Shown piece after piece: positions 1-7,790 of a DNA stretch of 41,251 nt (positions within the stretch are counted from its first letter, which is position 1; each line of letters begins with the position of its first letter). The DNA comes from Schlesneria paludicola DSM 18645 (GTDB lineage: Bacteria > Planctomycetota > Planctomycetia > Planctomycetales > Planctomycetaceae), in NCBI GenBank assembly GCA_945869955.1, contig CAMBQP010000023.1:1-41251 (forward strand), read 5' to 3'. Below the pieces are notes generated by a model. That model was given only the letters and a program-made list of their open reading frames with translations, did not search any database and was not told where the DNA came from. A program made the translations under genes and the position numbers.

Positions 1-258
1 GTTGACGGTGTGAAGATTGAGCTGTCTGGGAGACTGGGCGGCGCAGAAATGTCGAGAACGGAAAAGGCCAGTAAGGGGTCGATTCCATTGTCGACGTTAC
101 GCAAGAGGATTGATTACGGTCTGGCGGTAGCGCGGACCACGATGGGTACAATTGGTGTCAAGGTTTGGATCGATTTAGGCGACGAGGAGGTTAACGATGG
201 CTCTCATGCCCAAGCGGGTCAAGCATCGCAAAGAGCAAAGAGGGCGCGTAAAAGGTAA
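1..258 (+). CDS. rpsC: 30S ribosomal protein S3 (uS3), C-terminal part
   Basis: The window opens inside this gene; about 85 C-terminal residues are visible in frame 1. The segment with [12 protein letters not shown] and GVIGVKVW-like GTIGVKVW is the conserved C-terminal KH-proximal domain of S3, which lines the mRNA entry channel of the 30S subunit. The protein ends in a short basic tail (KRARKR) that fits the usual S3 tail. The last 62 bases overlap the start of rplP in a different frame, and the strong ribosome binding site of rplP (GGAGGT near 185-190) lies inside rpsC. Family assignment is certain; only the 5' end is missing. Confidence 0.97.
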   Translation, partial: VDGVKIELSGRLGGAEMSRTEKASKGSIPLSTLRKRIDYGLAVARTTMGTIGVKVWIDLGDEEVNDGSHAQAGQASQRAKRARKR

Positions 259-610
259 TGCGACACGCGGCGCGACAGTCGCGTTCGGCGAATGGGGTCT
301 GCAGACGATGGACGCAGGTCATATTCGCGGGAACACGATCGAAGCTTGCCGTGTTGCAGCGACCCAATATGTTCGCGGTGAAGGGAAATTGTACATCCGT
401 ATTTTTCCGAACAAGCCGATGACAGCGCGACCTCTGGAAACGCGAATGGGAAAAGGAAAAGGCGAACCAGATCACTGGGTGGCTGTGATCCGACCTGGAA
501 AAGTATTGTTCGAATTATCCGGAGTATCACAGGCCGCAGCACGAGAGTGTTTCGCTCGTGTGGCCTATAAGCTACCGGTTCGGGTTCGGATGGTTGGTCG
601 TCATGTTTGA
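197..610 (+). CDS. rplP: 50S ribosomal protein L16 (uL16)
   Basis: A 137-residue protein of normal L16 length, beginning [12 protein letters not shown], where most bacterial L16 proteins begin with a very similar MLMPKR motif. L16 organises the A-site region of the 50S subunit. The ATG at 197 is preceded by a near-perfect GAGGAGGT Shine-Dalgarno with correct spacing; the internal ATG at 206 is a weaker alternative. The gene starts 62 bases before rpsC ends, so it is probably translationally coupled to it. The conserved [12 protein letters not shown] segment and the C-terminal RVRMVGRHV are present. Confidence 0.97.
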   Translation: MALMPKRVKHRKEQRGRVKGNATRGATVAFGEWGLQTMDAGHIRGNTIEACRVAATQYVRGEGKLYIRIFPNKPMTARPLETRMGKGKGEPDHWVAVIRPGKVLFELSGVSQAAARECFARVAYKLPVRVRMVGRHV

Positions 611-722
611 TGCATCAACGCGTTACGATGGTTCTCGGCGATTTTTCGTCGTGTTGTGACGTACTGTGGTCTTCAGGCCGCAGTTAGCTAGATACCGCAA
701 TTAGTGCTATTCGAGGTGAAAC

Positions 723-932
723 GTGCATCGGTGTAATGAGCTGCGACAACTGCCTGTAGATCAATTAGAGAGTCTCGCAATTGATTGCGCAAAAGAGGAG
801 TTCGGCTATCGATTTGGCTCGCATGAGGATGCCAAGGCGAAAGTTGGACTTAGGTCGACGTTGCGGCGGCAGATCGCCCGGATTGCAACAGTTGTTGCGG
901 AAAAGCAACGAATCGCGGCTGCGGCGAAATAA
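723..932 (+). CDS. rpmC: 50S ribosomal protein L29 (uL29)
   Basis: A 69-residue, mostly helical protein with the L29 pattern: an N-terminal ELR motif (residues 6-8), a central EEFGYRFG segment standing in for the usual EQFNLR-like stretch, and a C-terminal RRQIARIATVVAEK helix. L29 sits at the peptide exit tunnel beside L23. The start codon is GTG at 723, preceded by GAGGTGA. The 112-base gap to rplP is longer than usual for this operon and holds nothing recognisable. Position between rplP and rpsQ confirms the call. Confidence 0.95.
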   Translation: MHRCNELRQLPVDQLESLAIDCAKEEFGYRFGSHEDAKAKVGLRSTLRRQIARIATVVAEKQRIAAAAK

Positions 933-983
933 GTTAAATCTAAACGAAACAGATTGGCCCGAGAGGGTGGCAGGAATCGATTC

Positions 984-1265
984 ATGAGAAGGCGACTCGT
1001 AGGTATCGTGGCATCAGACCGTTGTGACAAAACACGACGAGTCGAGGTTCGTCGTGTCTATCGACACGCCAAATATCAGAAGACCGTTTCTGGTACCACT
1101 GTTTGTCATGCGCACGACGAGACGAACATCTCGAAGGTTGGGGATGTCGTCGAGATTGTCGAGAGTCGACCGATGTCACGGTTAAAGCGGTGGAGCGTGG
1201 TGAGCGTGGTCACGAAAGCCTCGGGTGCTGCAGTGGACTCGGCTGCCGAGACGGCTGTTGAGTGA
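984..1265 (+). CDS. rpsQ: 30S ribosomal protein S17 (uS17)
   Basis: A 93-residue S17 with the OB-fold signature: RRLVGIVASDRCDKTRRVEV at the N-terminus, then HDETN and GDVVEIVESRPMSRLKRW. S17 binds 16S rRNA early in 30S assembly. I chose ATG 984 over an in-frame TTG at 954 because the MRRRLVG start matches the family and an AGGA motif lies 8-10 bases upstream; the extra ten residues from 954 look unlike S17. The short tail after VVTKA is Ala/Glu-rich and not conserved in the family. Confidence 0.95.
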   Translation: MRRRLVGIVASDRCDKTRRVEVRRVYRHAKYQKTVSGTTVCHAHDETNISKVGDVVEIVESRPMSRLKRWSVVSVVTKASGAAVDSAAETAVE

Positions 1266-1321
1266 TATTGAGATTAATAGACTTTGCCGGTGAAGCGGGC
1301 GAGTGAAAGAGTGGTGATCAG

Positions 1322-1687
1322 ATGATTCAGATGCAAACAATGGTGAATGTCGCCGACAATACGGGCGCGAAAACCGCACGCTGCATTAAGGTTCTAGGAT
1401 CGAATCGCCGGTATGCGGGGCTGGGTGACATCGTTGTCGTGGCTGTACAGAGATCGTTGCCAAACGGCGGCGTAGGTAAGAAAGCCGTCGTCAAGGGTGT
1501 CGTCGTTCGAACTCGTAAAGCATATCGCCGAGTAGACGGTAGTTACATACGTTTCGACACGAACGCGATCGTGTTGGTCGATAACGACAACAATCCACGC
1601 GGTACTCGTATTTTCGGTGCTGTTGCACGCGAATTGCGTGATCAGCGTTTCATGAAGATCATCAGCCTGGCGTCTGAAGTCGTTTGA
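1322..1687 (+). CDS. rplN: 50S ribosomal protein L14 (uL14)
   Basis: A 121-residue protein, almost exactly the usual 122. It begins [19 protein letters not shown], the highly conserved L14 start, and carries the [14 protein letters not shown] signature near residues 98-111. L14 contacts 16S rRNA across intersubunit bridges B5 and B8 and is the docking site of the silencing factor RsfS. The Shine-Dalgarno is weak (GGTGAT), which suggests coupling to the upstream genes. Spacing to rplX is 25 bases. Confidence 0.98.
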   Translation: MIQMQTMVNVADNTGAKTARCIKVLGSNRRYAGLGDIVVVAVQRSLPNGGVGKKAVVKGVVVRTRKAYRRVDGSYIRFDTNAIVLVDNDNNPRGTRIFGAVARELRDQRFMKIISLASEVV

Positions 1688-1712
1688 GCTGTTCATTGAG
1701 GTTAGGTAAATC

Positions 1713-2054
1713 ATGCGGATGCGTAAAGGTGACATGGTGGTGGTGATAACCGGCGATGATGCCGGTATTGTGCCGCGTAAGGTTGTGCGTGTGTTAGACG
1801 GGGGCGAGAAAATCCTCGTTGAAGGCGTGAATCGGGTATTCAAGCATGTCAAAAAGGGCCACCCCAGCAGCCCGCAAGGGGGCCGGATTTCACGAGAAAT
1901 GCCGATATTCAGCTCGAACGCGATGGTGTATTGTGCTCAGTGCAGTAAGGGGGTTCGGGTGGGTGCTCGGGTCACCGAGAACTCGCGTGAGCGATACTGC
2001 AAGTCGTGCAAAGGTTCTCTTGGGGTCATTGGTCGTCAAAAGGCTGACGCTTAA
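1713..2054 (+). CDS. rplX: 50S ribosomal protein L24 (uL24) with zinc-ribbon cysteines
   Basis: A 113-residue L24, an initiator of 50S assembly. The N-terminal KOW motif is clear (KGDMVVVITGDDAG, residues 5-18), followed by KHVKKG and the GGRISREMPI motif. The C-terminal part has two CxxC pairs (Cys74/77 and Cys96/99) that could bind zinc, a variant found in many bacterial L24 proteins but not in E. coli. An AGGT motif precedes ATG 1713. The stop codon lies in the first copy of an imperfect tandem duplication that runs to the rplE start. Confidence 0.96.
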   Translation: MRMRKGDMVVVITGDDAGIVPRKVVRVLDGGEKILVEGVNRVFKHVKKGHPSSPQGGRISREMPIFSSNAMVYCAQCSKGVRVGARVTENSRERYCKSCKGSLGVIGRQKADA

Positions 2055-2094
2055 TTGTCGTCAGATGACTGACGCTTAGTTACGGATCAGAAAA
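2044..2094 (+). repeat. Imperfect 25-26 bp tandem duplication at the rplX-rplE junction
   Basis: CTGACGCTTA occurs at 2044-2053 and again at 2069-2078, and the bases after each copy remain similar (a TCAGA block follows in both). The first copy contains the rplX stop (TAA); the second carries TAG at the matching place. It looks like a local duplication that lengthened the intergenic spacer. No function can be assigned. Confidence 0.55.
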
Positions 2095-2645
2095 TGCCAC
2101 GGTTACTCGATAAGTACAATACAAAGATTTTGCCGAACCTCAAAGCGGCATTGGGCCGAGAGAACGTGCACTCGATCCCCAGGATCGTGAAGGTTGTGGT
2201 GAGCATGGGCCTCGGAAAAGCTCTGGCAGACCGCAAGCGCGTAGAAGAAGCCGTAGATCATTTGAGAACGATTGTCGGTCAGAAGCCACAGGTTACTAAG
2301 TCGCGTATCGCTGTGTCCGGTTTTCGACTCCGTGAGGGTGTGGATGTCGGCTGCAAAGTCACACTCCGCGGGAGTCGTATGTACGATTTCATCGAGCGGC
2401 TGATTACGTTGGCGTTGCCCCGAGTTCGAGACTTTCGTGGAGTGAGAGCAACGGGATTTGACGGCAACGGCAACTTCAGTATGGGTCTGAATGAGCAGAC
2501 CGTGTTTCCGGAAATTGATCCTGATCGCGTCACGTACGTTCAGGGGATGAATATTGCGATCGTAACAACAGCAAACAGTGACGCGGAAGCGTTGATGCTG
2601 TTGAAAGAGATCGGAATTCCGTTCGCAAAAGAACAAGTCGCTTGA
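2094..2645 (+). CDS. rplE: 50S ribosomal protein L5 (uL5)
   Basis: A 183-residue protein close to the usual 179. It has the L5 features in order: an N-terminal MPRLLDKYNTKILP, then SMGLGKAL and KSRIAVSGFRLREG, then the RVRDFRG and NFSMGLNEQTVFPEIDPD segments typical of the C-terminal half. L5 binds 5S rRNA and the P-site tRNA elbow in the central protuberance. The Shine-Dalgarno is poor. A 118-base gap follows before rpsZ, unusually long for this operon. Confidence 0.98.
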   Translation: MPRLLDKYNTKILPNLKAALGRENVHSIPRIVKVVVSMGLGKALADRKRVEEAVDHLRTIVGQKPQVTKSRIAVSGFRLREGVDVGCKVTLRGSRMYDFIERLITLALPRVRDFRGVRATGFDGNGNFSMGLNEQTVFPEIDPDRVTYVQGMNIAIVTTANSDAEALMLLKEIGIPFAKEQVA

Positions 2646-2763
2646 GATTCTGACGCGAATTTGTAACAGTCTTCATGGGCTGATCGCATCATCGGGAAAT
2701 GAGTTACCAAAAAAACTGTAAGGACGATCGGCAACGGCTGGTTGTGACTGCGAGAGGGATGGA

Positions 2764-2949
2764 ATGGCGACGACGGCGCACAGAGTAAAAGCAAGTAAAA
2801 AGCCAAAATTTTCGTCTCGTCTTGAGCACCGCTGCCAGTTGTGTGGCCGGTCTCGTGCGGTGTATCGGAAATTTAAATTGTGCAGGATTTGTTTTCGAAA
2901 TCTTGCTTTAGATGGAATGATCCCTGGGGTCAAGAAGGCGAGTTGGTGA
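2764..2949 (+). CDS. rpsZ: 30S ribosomal protein S14 type Z (zinc-binding uS14)
   Basis: A 61-residue short-form S14. It has two CxxC pairs (Cys24/27 and Cys40/43) that hold a zinc ion, and the typical [19 protein letters not shown] pattern followed by IPGVKKASW. It is the C+ form, in contrast to the 101-residue zinc-free form of enterobacteria. S14 belongs to the 30S head. A good AGAGGG lies five bases before ATG 2764. The next gene, rpsH, follows after four bases. Confidence 0.97.
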   Translation: MATTAHRVKASKKPKFSSRLEHRCQLCGRSRAVYRKFKLCRICFRNLALDGMIPGVKKASW

Positions 2950-2953
2950 CGCT

Positions 2954-3343
2954 ATGGCAGACGGTGTGTCGGATATGATCACGCGGATCAGAAATGCGGT
3001 TCGAAACGAGAGCCCATTTGTAAACGTACTGGATTCAAAATTGAATCGATCGATTCTCGATGCAGTACAGCGTGAAGGTTATATTTGGAGTTATGAGTCA
3101 CCGGCAGAGACCAAGGGGTTGTTGCGGGTGGCGTTGAAATACGCAGCCGACGGCGGTGCGGTGGTTCGGCACTTGAAAAGAGTGAGCCGTCCCGGTTGTC
3201 GGATTTATTCGACAGTCGACGATCTGCCTCAGGTGTTGCAGGGGCTCGGGATTTGTATTGTCTCTACAAACCGGGGCGTGTTGAGCAGTCGTGAGGCGCG
3301 TCAACAGCGGGTTGGTGGGGAAGTGTTGTTTCAGGTTTGGTGA
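2954..3343 (+). CDS. rpsH: 30S ribosomal protein S8 (uS8)
   Basis: A 129-residue S8, the usual length. It begins with DMITRIRNAV (residues 7-16) and ends with the diagnostic block STNRGVLSSREARQQRVGGE followed by VLFQVW. S8 binds the central domain of 16S rRNA and in many bacteria also represses the spc operon by binding its mRNA; no such mRNA site was identified here. The gene lies four bases after rpsZ, so its ribosome binding site lies within the end of rpsZ. Confidence 0.97.
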   Translation: MADGVSDMITRIRNAVRNESPFVNVLDSKLNRSILDAVQREGYIWSYESPAETKGLLRVALKYAADGGAVVRHLKRVSRPGCRIYSTVDDLPQVLQGLGICIVSTNRGVLSSREARQQRVGGEVLFQVW

Positions 3344-3373
3344 TCGGTCTGTGTTTTAAGTTGAGAACGTCGT

Positions 3374-3916
3374 ATGTCACGCGTAGGAAAAAAACCGATT
3401 CCCATCCCGGCAGGGGTCACGTTCGCCTTTAAGGATGGACAGGCAACTGCCACGAAGGGTTCGAGAACGTTGGTGGTCCCTGTGGATAATCGTATCCTGG
3501 TGAAGTTCCAGGAGGCAAATCTGGTCGCTGTGGAACGAGTGGACGATACAGCACAGAGTCGGGCGCTCCATGGTTTGACGCGGAGTTTATTGTCAAACAT
3601 GGTCGTGGGTTTGATTCAGCCTTGGGAAGTGAAGCTCGAGATCGTCGGTGTCGGTTACCAAGCGGCGCTGAAAAATGGTGTGATCTCGTTACAGGTCGGC
3701 TTTGCCAATAATGTTGAACTGAAGGTGCCAGAGGGCGTTTCTTGCGAATTGCCCGACAACACTCACGTTGTGATCAAGAGTGCTGATAAACACGCTGCAG
3801 GTCAGTTCGCAGCAAATATTCGCGCGGTGCGACCTCCTGAGCCCTACAAGGGCAAGGGGATTCGGTATGCCGGTGAGCGTGTCCGACGCAAGGCCGGTAA
3901 GGCGTTCGGCAGTTGA
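3374..3916 (+). CDS. rplF: 50S ribosomal protein L6 (uL6)
   Basis: A 180-residue L6 of typical length. The conserved start MSRVGKKPIPIP is present, as are LLSNMVVGLIQPWEVKLEIVGVGYQA in the middle and the C-terminal signature RPPEPYKGKGIRYAGE. L6 supports the sarcin-ricin loop region at the factor-binding site of the 50S. The Shine-Dalgarno is weak. It sits between rpsH and rplR as in nearly all bacteria. Confidence 0.98.
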   Translation: MSRVGKKPIPIPAGVTFAFKDGQATATKGSRTLVVPVDNRILVKFQEANLVAVERVDDTAQSRALHGLTRSLLSNMVVGLIQPWEVKLEIVGVGYQAALKNGVISLQVGFANNVELKVPEGVSCELPDNTHVVIKSADKHAAGQFAANIRAVRPPEPYKGKGIRYAGERVRRKAGKAFGS

Positions 3917-3958
3917 TCTACAAGCTTATTTTCGATTTATTGGTCTGATAGGGTCATT

Positions 3959-4321
3959 ATGAACGGGCAAGAAATCATTTCAACGCAACGCCGACGACGG
4001 CAGTTTCGCGTTCGGAATCGGCTGAAGAGCGGGCGACCTCGGTTGACGGTTTTTCGTAGCGGACGGCATATTTACGCTCAGGTTATTGACGATTCGACCG
4101 GTCGAACGTTGGCAGCGGCATCCAGTCTGGAAGTTTCACTGCGGGGCAAGCTGGGGAGCGGTGGGAATAAGGCTGGCGCGGAAATCATCGGTCGTGAGAT
4201 CGCCACTCGTGCTTTGGCAAAGGGGGTCAAATTGGTCACCTACGATCGTGGCTCGTGTCGATTTCATGGACGCATTGCAAAATTAGCAGAAGCGGCTCGT
4301 GCAGCGGGTCTCGAGTTCTAG
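3959..4321 (+). CDS. rplR: 50S ribosomal protein L18 (uL18)
   Basis: A 120-residue L18, a 5S rRNA binding protein of the central protuberance. The core [20 protein letters not shown] (residues 26-45), the [13 protein letters not shown] helix and the [20 protein letters not shown]-terminus are all recognisable. ATG 3959 has only a weak GGGT upstream. Spacing is 42 bases on each side. Confidence 0.97.
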   Translation: MNGQEIISTQRRRRQFRVRNRLKSGRPRLTVFRSGRHIYAQVIDDSTGRTLAAASSLEVSLRGKLGSGGNKAGAEIIGREIATRALAKGVKLVTYDRGSCRFHGRIAKLAEAARAAGLEF

Positions 4322-4363
4322 GCACGGAAATAAGATAGCCCTGGTGGCTGGAGATAACGAAAC

Positions 4364-4846
4364 GTGGCAGGCGATAAATCAAACTCAGATTCCCCGGAAC
4401 GCGTCGTCCAGATTCGACGCTGTGCGTGTGTGGTCAAAGGTGGACGTCGGTTCAGCTTTACGGCACTGGTGGTGGTTGGCGACGGGCAAGGACGAGTCGG
4501 CTACGGATACGGCAAAGCCGTTGAGGTGCCGACTGCGGTTGAGAAAGCGGTGAAAGCCGCCAATCGGAATATGATTCGTTGTCCCCTGACGAAAAATTCG
4601 ATCCCCCATCAGGTTGTTGGTCGATTTGGGTCAAGCCAGGTAATGCTGATGCCCGCAAATCCCGGGACTGGTATTATCGCTGGGGCGTGTGTGCGAGCGG
4701 TGGCCGAGTCGCTGGGTCTGACTGATGTTTTGACCAAGACACGTGGCTCGTCCAACCCGATCAATGTTGTTAAGGCAGCATTTGATGCACTGTCACAACT
4801 ACGAAGTCGAGAAGAGATCGCCCGTTTGAGAGGGGTTGGTGTTTAA
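4364..4846 (+). CDS. rpsE: 30S ribosomal protein S5 (uS5)
   Basis: A 160-residue S5 with a GTG start at 4364, chosen because GGAGAT lies about ten bases upstream and no in-frame ATG precedes the conserved core. The double-stranded RNA-binding-like N-domain (RRCACVVKGGRRFSFTALVVVGDGQGRVGYGYGKA) is followed by PANPGTGIIAGACVRAVAES and KTRGSSNPINVVKAAFDAL, both diagnostic of S5. S5 helps decoding accuracy and mRNA unwinding. Its stop codon is one base from the rplO start, exactly where rpmD (L30) would normally lie. Confidence 0.97.
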   Translation: MAGDKSNSDSPERVVQIRRCACVVKGGRRFSFTALVVVGDGQGRVGYGYGKAVEVPTAVEKAVKAANRNMIRCPLTKNSIPHQVVGRFGSSQVMLMPANPGTGIIAGACVRAVAESLGLTDVLTKTRGSSNPINVVKAAFDALSQLRSREEIARLRGVGV

Positions 4847-4847
4847 T

Positions 4848-5315
4848 ATGATGATACATGATTTGGGTCTTGAGACACCGCGAAAAAAGCGAAAACGAGT
4901 TGGGCGTGGTATCGGCTCAGGACACGGCAAGACATCGGGACGCGGGCACAAAGGTGCTGGTAGCCGGTCTGGACATAGTACACGCGTCGGATTTGAGGGG
5001 GGCCAGATGCCACTTCAACGACGGGTCGCGAAGCGTGGATTCTCGAATAAGCAATTCGCAACCTTGGTTGCGGAGGTGAATTTGAAGGATCTGGAACGCG
5101 TATTCGAGGATGGTGCTATTGTCGACATCACTGCCCTTCGTGAACATGGTTTGGCCACGAATGGTAAGATTTCGGTGAGGATTCTCGGCGATGGGGTATT
5201 GACCAAACGGTTGACTGTTCGTGCTACGCATTTTTCTCGTAGCGCTGAAGATTCAATTGTCGCCCGGGGCGGACAGGTTGAACGTGTTGGTCGCAGCCAT
5301 AGTTATGCTGGATAA
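4848..5315 (+). CDS. rplO: 50S ribosomal protein L15 (uL15)
   Basis: A 155-residue L15. The N-terminal Gly/Arg-rich extension that threads into 23S rRNA is clear (RVGRGIGSGHGKTSGRGHKG), followed by GGQMPLQRRVAKRGF. I chose ATG 4848 because GAGGGG lies 12 bases upstream; ATG 4851 is also possible. The gene begins one base after rpsE and ends eight bases before secY, so translational coupling is likely. Confidence 0.96.
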   Translation: MMIHDLGLETPRKKRKRVGRGIGSGHGKTSGRGHKGAGSRSGHSTRVGFEGGQMPLQRRVAKRGFSNKQFATLVAEVNLKDLERVFEDGAIVDITALREHGLATNGKISVRILGDGVLTKRLTVRATHFSRSAEDSIVARGGQVERVGRSHSYAG

Positions 5316-5323
5316 TTGAGCTC

Positions 5324-6691
5324 ATGTTTAAGCACATCCGCAGCGTGTTATCGATTCCTGAATTGAGAAACCGATTGTTATTGACGCTAGTGTTGCTGGC
5401 TGTCTATCGACTCGGTTTTTCGATGCCGTTGCCGTTCGTCAACCAAGAGGCACTCTCTCAAAGTTTGAAACGGCAGGGGGGGACTGGGGTCGCTCAGGTC
5501 ATGAGCATGTTGTCGCTGTTTTCCGCGTCAAACATCGGAATGATGACCATATTCGGCTTAGGCATTATGCCTTACATCTCTGCGTCGATCATTTTTCAGT
5601 TGTTGGGAACTGTATATCCTCCATTGGAAAAGCTGCAGAAAGAGGGCGAGTCGGGCCGCAAGAAGATCAACGAATGGACACGGTACGCAACCGTGGTGAT
5701 TTGTTTTGTGCAGAGTTATTTCTGGATTGTTGTTTTGTCCGGAAATCAGGGGGGTGACGAGCGGATCATTCTTCCTGAGTTCGACAATTTTTATATGAAG
5801 ATTATCTGCACGATCACAATGACGGCCGGTAGCGTGTTGTTGATGTGGATCGGTGAACAGATTGATGAATATGGTTTGGGAAACGGCGTGAGTCTCTTGA
5901 TCATGGCTGGGATATTGTCTCGTCTCCCGACCGCCTTGGGGAGTCTGATTGGACCCGCGTTCAAAAACGGTATCGGGCTTGGTGGACAATCCGGCATCGA
6001 TCGGATCATTGTACTTGTAGCGGTGTTCTTCGGCGTCGTATGGTGGGTAGTGCTCATCACACAGGCGGTAAGACGTATCCCGGTTCAGAGCGCAAAACAT
6101 GTTCGAGGTAATAAGGTGTACGGGGGCCGGACGGATAGTCTGCCGCTACGATTGAATCAGTCGGGTGTGATGCCGATCATTTTTGCGTCAAGTCTTTTGA
6201 TGTTTCCGTGGTTGTTGTTCAAGCAGCTTTCGTCACTCAATATCAGTTTTCTCGGAATTGGAACGTTTTTGAACAAGTGCGAGGCGGCGTTTTCGAATCA
6301 CGGCGGATTTGTTTACAACCTGTGCTATATCGCATTGATATTCTTTTTTTGTTACTTTTGGACTGCCATCACTTTTAATCCGAGCGAGATGGCTTCGAAT
6401 TTGAAGGACTACGGTAGTTTCATTCCGGGTTATCGCCCAGGGGATCGGACTGCGGGCTATCTGGAACGCGTGATGACACGGGTGACTTACGTTGGTGCGG
6501 CGTTCTTATCGCTGGTTGCGGTGATTCCTACTGTCGCCTCTGGGTTACTTCATTTGGATAGTTCGATATCGAGTTTCTACGGTGGAACCGGACTGCTGAT
6601 TTGTGTTTCGGTGGCCATAGATTTGATTCATAAGATTGACAGCTACCTGGTAGCCCGTCAGCAACACGGCCTACTGGACGTGCAGGAGTAG
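5324..6691 (+). CDS. secY: Preprotein translocase channel subunit SecY
   Basis: A 455-residue integral membrane protein with about ten hydrophobic helices, the usual size of SecY. It forms the protein-conducting channel of the Sec translocon with SecE and SecG. Recognisable family blocks are [17 protein letters not shown] (TM2 region), [32 protein letters not shown], and [23 protein letters not shown] with TYLERV-like [11 protein letters not shown] in the C-terminal cytosolic loop. The gene is followed after five bases by rpmJ rather than adk/map/infA. Confidence 0.98.
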   Translation: MFKHIRSVLSIPELRNRLLLTLVLLAVYRLGFSMPLPFVNQEALSQSLKRQGGTGVAQVMSMLSLFSASNIGMMTIFGLGIMPYISASIIFQLLGTVYPPLEKLQKEGESGRKKINEWTRYATVVICFVQSYFWIVVLSGNQGGDERIILPEFDNFYMKIICTITMTAGSVLLMWIGEQIDEYGLGNGVSLLIMAGILSRLPTALGSLIGPAFKNGIGLGGQSGIDRIIVLVAVFFGVVWWVVLITQAVRRIPVQSAKHVRGNKVYGGRTDSLPLRLNQSGVMPIIFASSLLMFPWLLFKQLSSLNISFLGIGTFLNKCEAAFSNHGGFVYNLCYIALIFFFCYFWTAITFNPSEMASNLKDYGSFIPGYRPGDRTAGYLERVMTRVTYVGAAFLSLVAVIPTVASGLLHLDSSISSFYGGTGLLICVSVAIDLIHKIDSYLVARQQHGLLDVQE

Positions 6692-6696
6692 TAAAA

Positions 6697-6813
6697 ATGA
6701 AGGTTCGTTCAAGCGTAAAGTTAATCTGTGAAGGTTGTAAAGTCGTCAGGAGGAAAGGGCGGGTCTATGTGATCTGCTCGACGAACCCACGGCACAAGCA
6801 GCGACAAGGTTAA
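6697..6813 (+). CDS. rpmJ: 50S ribosomal protein L36 (bL36)
   Basis: A 38-residue protein that starts [20 protein letters not shown] and ends RHKQRQG. The zinc ligands of bL36 are all present: Cys11, Cys14, Cys27 and His33. L36 lies deep in the 50S near the base of the stalk. AGGAG at 6684-6688, inside the end of secY, gives eight bases of spacing to ATG 6697. Its position between secY and rpsM is standard. Confidence 0.96.
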   Translation: MKVRSSVKLICEGCKVVRRKGRVYVICSTNPRHKQRQG

Positions 6814-6854
6814 TTAGTAGTTTTCAGTGATTTCTTATAAGTGATTGGATTGTT

Positions 6855-7241
6855 ATGCCGCGTATTCAAGGTGTGGATTTGCCAAACGACAAACAGGTCG
6901 TAGTGGCGCTGCAATACATCTACGGCATTGGTGATTGGGTTGCTGCCGACATTTGTTTTCGGCTCGGTATCAACCCCTTTATGAAGGCCGGGGCTCTCAC
7001 CGACGAGACCGTGTCGCGTATCACCGGCCTGTTGGATAAAGAGTTTTTGGTCGAAGGTCAGCTGCGACGTTCGATTCAGCAGAACATTGCGCGGTTGCGG
7101 GACATTCAGTGTTATCGGGGTTTGCGTCATCGACGTAATCTTCCGGTACGTGGGCAGCGGACTCGGACTAATGCACGGACACGCAAAGGTATCAAGAAGA
7201 CAGTCGCCGGTAAGAAGGGCGTCAAGGATATGAAGCATTGA
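6855..7241 (+). CDS. rpsM: 30S ribosomal protein S13 (uS13)
   Basis: A 128-residue S13. It begins MPRIQGVDLPNDKQVVVAL, has the helix-hairpin-helix-like YGIGDWVAADIC segment, and carries the signature RGLRHRRNLPVRGQRTRTNARTRKG near the C-terminus. S13 forms intersubunit bridges B1a and B1b and touches the P-site tRNA. A 114-base gap follows before rpsK, where most bacteria have a very short spacer. Confidence 0.98.
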   Translation: MPRIQGVDLPNDKQVVVALQYIYGIGDWVAADICFRLGINPFMKAGALTDETVSRITGLLDKEFLVEGQLRRSIQQNIARLRDIQCYRGLRHRRNLPVRGQRTRTNARTRKGIKKTVAGKKGVKDMKH

Positions 7242-7355
7242 TCTGCGCGACCGCGAGTTCTGGTTGGTATCCCATCGGTACTCGTGGCGATTTGATTCGG
7301 TGCGGTGAAGTGGAATTGGCGTAGACACTGGTTGAAATAGTGAGCAGGTTACGAA

Positions 7356-7736
7356 ATGGCAAAAGTCAAGAAACGTAAGGTACGACGTAATATCACCCGT
7401 GGTATTGCCCATATTCAGGCGACGTTTAACAACACGATTGTGACGATCACTGACGTGAATGGCGATGTGTTGTGTTGGGCGTCCGCTGGGACGGTCGGCT
7501 TCAAGGGGAGTCGAAAAAGTACTCCGTTCGCGGCGCAGCGCGCTGCTGAGACGTGTTCTGAGCGTGCTGCCAAGTTCGGTATGAAAGAAATGGAGGTCCA
7601 AGTCAAGGGCCCTGGTTCTGGTCGCGAAAGTGCGATTACGGGATTGCAGACTTCAGGTGTTGTCGTGAGGTCCATTGAAGATATTACGCCAATTCCCCAT
7701 AATGGTTGTCGACCACGGAAGAAACGACGTGTTTGA
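7356..7736 (+). CDS. rpsK: 30S ribosomal protein S11 (uS11)
   Basis: A 126-residue S11 with the conserved blocks [36 protein letters not shown] and the C-terminal [21 protein letters not shown]11 sits on the 30S platform near the Shine-Dalgarno duplex. An AGG about eight bases upstream supports ATG 7356. The gene leads straight to rpoA; rpsD, which usually lies between them, is not here. Confidence 0.98.
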   Translation: MAKVKKRKVRRNITRGIAHIQATFNNTIVTITDVNGDVLCWASAGTVGFKGSRKSTPFAAQRAAETCSERAAKFGMKEMEVQVKGPGSGRESAITGLQTSGVVVRSIEDITPIPHNGCRPRKKRRV

Positions 7737-7790
7737 TTTGATCGTGTGGTGTTCAGCGTTCGATTTACGATAACAGTATGCGAGTGTTCA

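Noticed and set aside
6810-7601. A 263-codon open frame on the - strand
   Set aside because: It lies antisense to rpsM and rpsK, which are certain, and its translation resembles no protein.
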